From NCBI GenBank assembly GCA_937897665.1, contig CALCPB010000213.1:1-8108 (forward strand): 8,108 bases of DNA. Reading direction: 5' to 3'. The position numbers were made by a program, and so were the translations under genes. This document shows, one piece after another, positions 1-4,797 of the stretch (its first letter is position 1; each line of letters starts with the position of its first letter). This DNA is from an uncultured Halomicronema sp. Lineage in GTDB: Bacteria > Cyanobacteriota > Cyanobacteriia > Phormidesmidales > Phormidesmidaceae. The notes beneath the pieces were generated by a model. The model was given only the letters and a program-made list of their open reading frames with translations, searched no databases and was not told the origin of the DNA.

Positions 1-21
1 CTCAGTCAGGCGTCGGGTGGA

Positions 22-46
22 TGAGCCAAGGCTAACGTTTGGCTCA
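22..46. repeat. 8-bp inverted repeat (hairpin)
   Basis: TGAGCCAA (22-29) is repeated inverted as TTGGCTCA (39-46) around a 9-nt loop. GGTGG (16-20) and CCACC (54-58) could close an outer stem across an internal loop. No T-run follows, so a classical intrinsic terminator is not supported; it could still be a terminator or leader stem of an upstream transcript. Confidence 0.4.
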
Positions 47-94
47 ACTTGAACCACCAAGGTTTACCAGGGAGAAAGTAAGGAGGCGTGCTTA

Positions 95-173
95 GATGGG
101 TGATGCCGTCTCTGGTGATCGACGACAGCGGCTGTCCTACGATTAGTGCTGGCAACATCTCAAGTCACCCGTC
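95..173 (+). other. possible structured RNA stem upstream of the SagB-like gene
   Basis: GATGGGTGA (95-103) pairs with TCACCCGTC (165-173) over nine positions, one of them G-U. Inside it TGCC (104-107) can pair with GGCA (151-154), and GACAGC/GCTGTC (125-130/132-137) form a near-perfect tight palindrome. The nesting suggests a folded leader RNA, but no known riboswitch consensus was recognised and chance pairing in GC-rich DNA is possible. Confidence 0.25.
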
Positions 174-243
174 CGGATATTGGGAAGCGGCCGCGAAATG
201 CCAAAGGTGTCATGCCGCCGCGGGTACACCGATTGAACGTTGA
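103..243 (+). CDS. possible small Cys/Ser/Thr-rich protein (46 aa), doubtful
   Basis: An open frame from ATG 103 encodes 46 residues with three Cys (11, 33, 36), six Ser and two Thr, including the stretch AAAKCQRCHAAAG. GTG codons at 88 and 100 are alternative starts. AAGGAGG at 80-86 is a strong ribosome-binding site, but its spacing (16 nt to ATG 103, 13 nt to GTG 100, 1 nt to GTG 88) is poor for all three. The spacing is better for ATG 96 in another frame, which gives only a 16-residue peptide ending at 146. The frame sits upstream of a SagB-type gene, and SagB enzymes act on Cys/Ser/Thr-derived heterocycles in RiPP pathways, which is why it is listed. No leader-peptide motif or cyclodehydratase gene is visible, and the frame overlaps possible RNA stems, so it may well not be coding. 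Confidence 0.15.
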   Translation: MPSLVIDDSGCPTISAGNISSHPSGYWEAAAKCQRCHAAAGTPIER

Positions 244-361
244 GTTTCGGGTCGTGCAGCAGCCGTGCAGTCGGGGGACGCGTCAGACCAAGATGACCTC
301 TGTCTAGCCGACTGGCCGCGATCGCCGCACAATAGTGAAGAGACGGTATTTTGAAGTCAGA

Positions 362-377
362 GTGGGGTGAGCCCCAC
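362..377 (+). promoter_or_regulatory. GC-rich hairpin at the start of the SagB-like gene
   Basis: GTGGGG (362-367) and CCCCAC (372-377) form a perfect 6-bp stem with a TGAG tetraloop. The GTG at 367, which is the longest possible start of the following gene, lies inside this hairpin and would be sequestered. This favours ATG 394 as the start, or suggests that the hairpin controls translation. Confidence 0.35.
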
Positions 378-393
378 GTTTCCCAAGCAAGTT

Positions 394-1956
394 ATGAGCT
401 ATCAAGATTCGATTGCGGAGCACTTTCACGATCGCACGAAGTACAGCCCAGACACCCTAGCCACGGCGGCGGGGGCCATGCAAGGGCCACAGCCAGAACC
501 GTTTAAAACCTATCAGTTGGGCACAGAAATCGACTTGAAGCCCTTTTTAGACGAGTCGAAAGTATCGGCGCAGGCCTCTCAGACTGATCGGGCTTGGGCG
601 CGCCTCTCACATTTTTTGATTAACGTCTATGGCTTAACGGCCCAAGTGAAAACGCTGTCAGGGCCAGCGTTTTACCTCAGAGCAGCACCATCAGCCGGTG
701 GCCTGTACCCCACCGAACTGTATCTCGTTTCGCGGGGGCACTCGCTGCTGCCAGCCGGCCTCTATAACTATCAGGCTCGCACCCACAGTCTCTGGCGATT
801 TTGGGATGATCACGTCTGGCAGGCTTTGCAGACCGGCTGTTTTTGGCATCCCGCCTTGGAACACACGCAATTGGCTGTGGTGTTGACTACCGTGTTCTAT
901 CGATCGGCGTGGCGATATCAGGCGCGGGCTTATCGGCGAATTTGTCTAGATGCCGGTCATGCTTTAGGCAACTTAGAGCTGGCCGGTAATCTGGTCGATT
1001 ACCGACCGCATCTAATTGGGGGCTTTATCGATTCAGCCATTAATCAGCTACTGTATCTCGATGAGACGGCTGAAAGCACACTAGTGGTCGCCGCTCTTGC
1101 TGACCTGCTGCAGGTTGACCAAAACTTACCGCGGCTGAACACAGTTCAACCGGCTCCGCGCCAAACCAAAGTCTCACGGATGGCGGATGATGAACTGTTG
1201 CCCTCTCTGCATCAGGCGACTCGAATTGAGCAGGATGACGATTTTCGTTGGCAGACTCGTGCCCAAAGTGTCGCTGCGTCTGCAGAGCCGGAGGCTGATG
1301 TTCAACCTGATGACAAATACAACTTTCCATTTGGAGTCAAAGTTTCCACAGTAACCTCGCCAATTCATTGGGACGATCGACTGCAAGGGCTAGAAAAAAC
1401 CATTCTCCGGCGGCGCTCTACCCGACAGTTCAGTGGAGCATCGCTGACTTTAGATGAACTCAACACCGTGTTGGATTTTGTTTATCAGCCTCATCACTAT
1501 GTCGAACAAGGACTCGACAGCGATCCAGATTATTTCGACTTGAGCCTAATTCAAACCTTTGTGGCCGCCTCTGGGGTGGATAGTTTAGAGGCAGGCTGCT
1601 ATTACTACGCACCCCAGAGGCAAGAACTGCGACAAATTCGGTTTAAGAATTTTCGGCAGGAGTTAGGCTATCTCTGCTTGGGGCAATCGCTGGGCCACGA
1701 TGCCGGGGCCGTCATCTTTCATACCGCTGATTTAAAGGCCGCGATCGCCCGCTACGGCGATCGCGCCTATCGCTACTTACATCTTGACGCGGGGCATTTG
1801 GGGCAGCGGATCAATCTGGCTGCTATTCGTTTGGGCTTAGGCGTCAGTGGTATCGGCGGCTTTTTTGATGATCAAGTCAATGATGTGCTCGGGATTCCTG
1901 AAGATGAAGCGGTTTTATACATCACAACTCTAGGACGACCGGCTCTCGGCCAATAA
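394..1956 (+). CDS. SagB/ThcOx-type nitroreductase-family protein with two domains
   Basis: A 520-residue protein from ATG 394 (529 from GTG 367). The ATG is preferred because the family-like N-terminus (SIAEHFHDRTKYSPDTLA) follows it and the GTG lies in a hairpin. It appears to be two flavin nitroreductase-like domains in tandem. The first, roughly residues 60-245, has the SagB-like APSAGGLYPTELY (98-110) and CLDAGHALGNLELA (184-197). The second, about 325-520, opens with RRRSTRQFSG (339-348), the arginine/serine cluster that contacts FMN phosphate in this superfamily, and ends with HLDAGHLGQRINLAA (463-477) and IGGFFDDQVNDVLG (487-500). The repeated LDAGH element supports an internal duplication. 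The halves are joined by an acidic, probably flexible linker near 265-310. SagB-type enzymes are FMN-dependent oxidases of azoline rings in some RiPP pathways, but many stand-alone relatives have no known substrate. No cyclodehydratase gene is nearby, so the substrate is unknown. The protein is probably cytosolic, with no signal peptide or membrane segment. Confidence 0.85.
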   Translation: MSYQDSIAEHFHDRTKYSPDTLATAAGAMQGPQPEPFKTYQLGTEIDLKPFLDESKVSAQASQTDRAWARLSHFLINVYGLTAQVKTLSGPAFYLRAAPSAGGLYPTELYLVSRGHSLLPAGLYNYQARTHSLWRFWDDHVWQALQTGCFWHPALEHTQLAVVLTTVFYRSAWRYQARAYRRICLDAGHALGNLELAGNLVDYRPHLIGGFIDSAINQLLYLDETAESTLVVAALADLLQVDQNLPRLNTVQPAPRQTKVSRMADDELLPSLHQATRIEQDDDFRWQTRAQSVAASAEPEADVQPDDKYNFPFGVKVSTVTSPIHWDDRLQGLEKTILRRRSTRQFSGASLTLDELNTVLDFVYQPHHYVEQGLDSDPDYFDLSLIQTFVAASGVDSLEAGCYYYAPQRQELRQIRFKNFRQELGYLCLGQSLGHDAGAVIFHTADLKAAIARYGDRAYRYLHLDAGHLGQRINLAAIRLGLGVSGIGGFFDDQVNDVLGIPEDEAVLYITTLGRPALGQ

Positions 1957-1957
1957 G

Positions 1958-1984
1958 GTCTCATCTATCACTGCTCGATGAGAC
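1958..1984 (+). repeat. inverted repeat just after the SagB-like gene
   Basis: GTCTCAT (1958-1964) and ATGAGAC (1978-1984) form a 7-bp stem with a 13-nt loop, starting 1 nt after the stop codon. There is no downstream T-run, so a weak terminator or an mRNA 3'-end stabiliser is possible but unproven. Confidence 0.3.
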
Positions 1985-2077
1985 TCGACAAGTGACTCGG
2001 CGACGGCGAAAAACCCAGATCGCAGTAAGCTGAATCTAAGACAGTTCTACGACAGTGCAACCGAGTTTCTTTCTGCC

Positions 2078-3313
2078 ATGGTCACAATCAACGAAAATTA
2101 TTTGAAGCTCAAAGCGGGCTACCTCTTTCCAGAAATTGCCCGCCGCGTCAAAGCATTTGCCGACGCTAATCCCAATGCCCCGATTATCAAACTCGGTATT
2201 GGGGATGTCACGGAGCCCCTGCCCGAAGCCTGTCGCACTGCGATGATCAAAGCCGTTGAAGCAATGGGCGATCGCGAGTCTTTTAAGGGGTATGGCCCTG
2301 AGCAGGGATATGAATTTCTGCGCGAAAAAATTGTGCGCCATGATTTTCAATCACGCGGCTGTGATATTACCGCTGACGAAATTTTTATTTCTGATGGCTC
2401 CAAGTGTGACTGCGGCAACATTTTGGACATTTTTGGTGACGACAATAGCATCGCTGTCACCGACCCCGTTTACCCGGTATATGTCGACACTAACGTCATG
2501 GCAGGACATACCGGGCCAGCGCGTGATGACGGCACTTATGAAGGGCTGATCTACCTCCCTATCACTGCCGACAACAACTTCACGGCTCAAATCCCTGAGC
2601 AAAAAATCGATCTGGTGTACCTCTGCTTCCCCAACAACCCAACGGGAGCCGCTGCTACACATGCCCACTTACAAGACTGGGTGAATTATGCCCGTCAGCA
2701 CGGTTCTTTGCTGTTGTTTGACGCCGCCTACGAAGCATTCATTACCGATCCAGAGATTCCCCATTCGATTTATGAAATCCCGGGAGCGCGTGACTGCGCG
2801 ATCGAGTTCCGCTCGTTCTCCAAAAATGCTGGCTTCACCGGTACTCGCTGCGCCTTTACAGTAGTTCCTAAAACCATTCAAATCAAAGCTTCCGATGGGA
2901 CTGACGTGGATTTACACCGGTTGTGGAACCGCCGTCAATCCACCAAATTCAACGGGGTTTCCTACATCGTGCAGCGGGGAGCGGCGGCGGTCTATAGCGA
3001 CGAAGGGCAAAAGCAGGTCCGCAAACTCATCCGGTTTTATTTGGAAAATGCTCGCATCATTCGTGAAAAGCTCTCAGAAGCAGGCATTCAGACTTTTGGC
3101 GGGGTGAATGCCCCCTATGTGTGGGTGAAAACTCCCCATGGTTTATCAAGTTGGGAATTTTTCGATAAGCTGTTGCACACCTGCCATGTAGTTGGGACTC
3201 CAGGATCTGGTTTTGGTGCCGCTGGCGAAGGCTACTTCCGCATCTCTGCGTTTAATACCCGCGACAACGTTGAGCAAGCCATGCAGCGTATTATTGACAA
3301 ATTCAGCGCTTAG
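2078..3313 (+). CDS. dapL: LL-diaminopimelate aminotransferase
   Basis: A 411-residue PLP enzyme that converts tetrahydrodipicolinate directly to LL-2,6-diaminopimelate using glutamate as amino donor (EC 2.6.1.83), in the lysine and peptidoglycan precursor pathway of cyanobacteria, plants and Chlamydia. The N-terminus ([20 protein letters not shown]) and length match the family from the first residue, which fixes ATG 2078 although no good Shine-Dalgarno sequence precedes it. Fold type I motifs are intact: [15 protein letters not shown] (39-53), the cofactor-region SDGSKCD (105-111), NNPTG (186-190), DAAYEAF (215-221), [12 protein letters not shown] (246-257) with Lys249 as Schiff-base lysine, and YFRISAF (386-392) with Arg388 as likely carboxylate-binding arginine. 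It lies 121 bp after the SagB-like gene on the same strand, too far to prove an operon. A perfect palindrome downstream probably ends its transcript. It is cytosolic, and the assignment is very secure. Confidence 0.97.
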   Translation: MVTINENYLKLKAGYLFPEIARRVKAFADANPNAPIIKLGIGDVTEPLPEACRTAMIKAVEAMGDRESFKGYGPEQGYEFLREKIVRHDFQSRGCDITADEIFISDGSKCDCGNILDIFGDDNSIAVTDPVYPVYVDTNVMAGHTGPARDDGTYEGLIYLPITADNNFTAQIPEQKIDLVYLCFPNNPTGAAATHAHLQDWVNYARQHGSLLLFDAAYEAFITDPEIPHSIYEIPGARDCAIEFRSFSKNAGFTGTRCAFTVVPKTIQIKASDGTDVDLHRLWNRRQSTKFNGVSYIVQRGAAAVYSDEGQKQVRKLIRFYLENARIIREKLSEAGIQTFGGVNAPYVWVKTPHGLSSWEFFDKLLHTCHVVGTPGSGFGAAGEGYFRISAFNTRDNVEQAMQRIIDKFSA

Positions 3314-3478
3314 GAAGTCGCGCCCTGCTCACTGGTGGGAACCGTGCCAAACCCTGACCGAAAATCAACTGTTTTAGAGCAGTGATTGAGCTATGGCGCT
3401 CTGCGGTCAGTGAGCCTGAAGAACCATGAGAATCTAGGTGCGACCGGCTGGGCTAATGGATGATTAGGCTAAATACCA

Positions 3479-3512
3479 AAAGACGGGAGAGGCGATCGCC
3501 TCTCCCGTCTTT
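3479..3512. terminator. bidirectional terminator, perfect 34-bp palindrome
   Basis: The 34 bases are a perfect palindrome centred between 3495 and 3496, with HIP1 (GCGATCGC, 3492-3499) in the middle and AAAGACGGGAGAGG at the left end. The transcript would form a stem of about 15 bp with a GATC tetraloop on either strand. It lies between two convergent genes, dapL ending at 3313 (+) and the PEP-CTERM gene ending at 3557 (-). The minus strand runs out into TTTT and an AT-rich stretch, a good intrinsic terminator for the PEP-CTERM gene. The plus-strand tail (TTTGCCTT) is a weaker match. Confidence 0.8.
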
Positions 3513-3556
3513 GCCTTAAATGGCTATGCAGTTAAAAGCACGTTCAACAAGGCGTA

Positions 3557-4345
3557 CTAAGCCAGCTTAGCCCGCTTTTTGAGCGCCATGACACCGCCGA
3601 AAATGCCCAAGCCTAAGGCCAGAGCGGGTTCGGGAACATCACGAGCGGAATCAGTACCGACAAACTTCCAGTCGGGGCCGTTGAACTCGCTCTGGCTGAT
3701 AAAGCGAATCGTATCGACGGAATCGCTCTCAACGCCTAAGTCAGCGAAGATATTGATGCCTAAGGAGCCAACTTCTTGAGCACCACTGATTTCACTGGTG
3801 TTAATTGAATAGCCCGCATCAAACCACATTTCATCTTCGATCAGTAGGCGGTCACCGATGAGATCACCATTGGCATCAACTGCTTGAATAGCGAGGTCGC
3901 TGTTCTTGCCTCGTTCCCAAATCAAGAGATTGTCAATCACCTTGTCGAACTTGAGGTCAATGATAAAAGAACCCTTGTCTTCGGTATCGATGATGTGGTT
4001 GAGGTTGTTAGTTCCTAGGTTGGTTGCGATATCCTCTGCCGAGGCATCTTCAGCGCGGACGCCACCCGTCGCAGTATCACCGGTATCAGCACTGGCAGCG
4101 CCAGTGTTGCCTCCGGCAAAAGGATCGTTAGCCACAATCTCAACGGTAGAGACGTAGGAAAAGTCGTTGATAATCTCGTTACCAATTTTGACCGACTCTA
4201 GCAGGATGTCGCCTGTGGGCGCGTTGTTAACGGAATAAGTTGTATCAAAATCGAAACCAAAACTCTGAGCGTTGGCATTGCTGCCCAAAGAGAGTAGAGC
4301 ACCTGTGGCAATACCCATTGCCACTGCTAATTTGGATAAGGTCAT
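3557..4345 (-). CDS. PEP-CTERM exosortase-dependent surface protein, XDP2-like
   Basis: A 262-residue secreted protein from ATG 4345. A TTG at 4357 would add four residues (MVAT) and is less likely. An N-terminal signal peptide is clear: a lysine near the start, a hydrophobic stretch of about residues 6-20, and a likely cut after ANA at residue 26. The C-terminus is a classic PEP-CTERM sorting signal: VPEP (237-240), a hydrophobic segment (241-254), then basic KKRAK (256-260). Exosortase is expected to cut there and release the protein to the cell surface or outside. The body, with GDILLESVKIGNEII (45-59), NNLNHIIDTEDKGSF (113-127), LIWERGKNSDLAIQA (141-155) and FNGPDWKFVG (221-230), looks like the cyanobacterial family called XDP2, from memory of its pattern. 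The molecular function is unknown. It is rich in Asp and poor in Cys, as extracellular proteins often are. No exosortase gene is in the window. The gene is monocistronic, with a strong terminator behind it. Confidence 0.85.
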   Translation of the reverse strand: MTLSKLAVAMGIATGALLSLGSNANAQSFGFDFDTTYSVNNAPTGDILLESVKIGNEIINDFSYVSTVEIVANDPFAGGNTGAASADTGDTATGGVRAEDASAEDIATNLGTNNLNHIIDTEDKGSFIIDLKFDKVIDNLLIWERGKNSDLAIQAVDANGDLIGDRLLIEDEMWFDAGYSINTSEISGAQEVGSLGINIFADLGVESDSVDTIRFISQSEFNGPDWKFVGTDSARDVPEPALALGLGIFGGVMALKKRAKLA

Positions 4346-4428
4346 GGTTGCTACCAAAGTAGGACTGTCACGTTCCCAAAGTAACTAAGGCAAATCGAGG
4401 CCACGACAGCGATGGCACCCAAAATAAA

Positions 4429-4510
4429 AAAGAGCAGGCTTTATCGTTGCTTCGTAAATGCTTCGTGGCCACACTGTTTCAAGGTGAATTGATCAAAAAG
4501 CCTGCTTTTT
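4429..4510. repeat. inverted repeat with 14-bp arms and T-tracts
   Basis: The left arm 4429-4442 and right arm 4497-4510 are complementary at 13 of 14 positions, with one G-T. The core AGCAGGCTTT pairs with AAAGCCTGCT, and the spacer is 54 bp. On the minus strand the second arm is followed by TTTTTTATTTT, the signature of an intrinsic terminator. On the plus strand the right arm ends in TTTTT. It could end a short RNA on either strand, form a large stem in the PEP-CTERM leader, or be a small mobile inverted-repeat element; no flanking duplication was seen. Confidence 0.5.
4448..4466. promoter_or_regulatory. direct repeat TGCTTCGT, 11-bp period
   Basis: TGCTTCGT occurs at 4448-4455 and 4459-4466 with AAA between. 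Two 8-bp direct repeats with a 3-bp spacer is the layout bound by OmpR/PhoB-type response regulators, although the bases do not match the Pho box or HLR1 consensus. The site lies about 100 bp upstream of the PEP-CTERM start codon, inside the loop of the long inverted repeat. Confidence 0.3.
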
Positions 4511-4522
4511 AACCGTGACGGT

Positions 4523-4548
4523 CGCTAGAGTAATCTCAGCCTCTAGCG
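4523..4548. repeat. hairpin with 8-bp stem
   Basis: CGCTAGAG (4523-4530) and CTCTAGCG (4541-4548) form a perfect 8-bp stem with a 10-nt loop. The left end of the loop overlaps GTAATCTC (4530-4537), the inverse complement of the GAGATTAC repeat found at 4576 and 4587. No T-run follows. Confidence 0.4.
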
Positions 4549-4575
4549 CTGTATGCCTTGCTGACAGGTAATTTC

Positions 4576-4594
4576 GAGATTACTTAGAGATTAC
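4576..4594. promoter_or_regulatory. direct repeat GAGATTAC, 11-bp period
   Basis: GAGATTAC occurs at 4576-4583 and 4587-4594 with TTA between, and a third copy in inverse orientation (GTAATCTC) at 4530-4537. Three exact 8-mers within 65 bp, two of them one helical turn apart, suggest a regulator-binding site for comEC, the PEP-CTERM gene or both. The regulator is unknown. Confidence 0.35.
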
Positions 4595-4720
4595 GGAGCC
4601 GTTCCTATTCTGTAGTTTCCGAAATTGCTCGGAGGTGACTGAGTGCTTTTACGGAAGCGTTTTTCAATCCGGAAATTTGAGCTGATATTTCAGTTCAGTG
4701 ATCTGTTGATCGCGGCACTT

Positions 4721-4726
4721 TATAAA
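4721..4726 (+). promoter_or_regulatory. possible -10 element for comEC
   Basis: TATAAA at 4721-4726 resembles a sigma-70 -10 hexamer, 72 nt before the comEC start codon. No good -35 lies 16-18 bp upstream; TTGATC at 4706 is only 9 bp away. GATAAT at 4738 is an alternative. This is a weak call. Confidence 0.2.
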
Positions 4727-4797
4727 TTCATTTGATTGATAATGCGATCGCTGAGATGGGTTTGCTAGAAGACAGCAGCATCTACTGACTCATCACG

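Larger units (their letters stand above)
1..366. other. non-coding, repeat-rich upstream region
   Basis: No frame longer than about 50 codons is open here on either strand, and nothing matches tRNA, rRNA, tmRNA, RNase P RNA or SRP RNA motifs I know. The segment holds several inverted repeats (22-29/39-46, 95-103/165-173, 125-130/132-137), a direct repeat CGTGCAG at 253-259 and 264-270, one HIP1 site at 318-325, and a strong Shine-Dalgarno-like AAGGAGG at 80-86. It could be the 5' untranslated region of the gene that follows, a structured RNA, or decayed DNA. The first 24 bases read LSQASGG-stop on the plus strand and could be the tail of an upstream gene, but that cannot be supported. Confidence 0.5.
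4346..4797. promoter_or_regulatory. divergent intergenic region, repeat-rich, 452 bp
   Basis: This region lies between two divergently transcribed genes, the PEP-CTERM gene (-) and comEC (+), so it must hold both promoters. It contains no convincing ORF. It carries a long-armed inverted repeat (4429-4510), an 8-bp-stem hairpin (4523-4548), 8-bp direct repeats spaced 11 bp at 4448-4466 and 4576-4594, an imperfect repeat starting TTACGGA at 4591 and 4649, and an AT-rich stretch near 4719-4743 before comEC. Individual elements are listed separately. Confidence 0.6.

Noticed and set aside
1..60. Minus-strand frame open from about 60 to the left edge, reading VVQVEPNVSLGSSTRRLTE
   Set aside because: Only about 20 codons, no ribosome-binding site, no recognisable motif, and it overlaps a hairpin. 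It cannot be separated from chance.
1..366. Known structured RNA such as RNase P RNA, tmRNA, SRP RNA or a cobalamin riboswitch
   Set aside because: None of the conserved core sequences of these RNAs could be found on either strand.
1040..1386. Minus-strand frames of 96 and 70 codons inside the SagB-like gene
   Set aside because: They lie opposite the linker of a well-supported gene and have no start signals.
2036..2881. Three long minus-strand frames antisense to dapL
   Set aside because: They are shadows of a strongly conserved gene on the plus strand and show no protein-like features of their own.
3327..3415. Inverted repeat GCTCACTG (3327-3334) / CAGTGAGC (3408-3415) after dapL
   Set aside because: Only 8 bp with a 73-bp spacer and no T-run; the palindrome at 3479 is a far better terminator.
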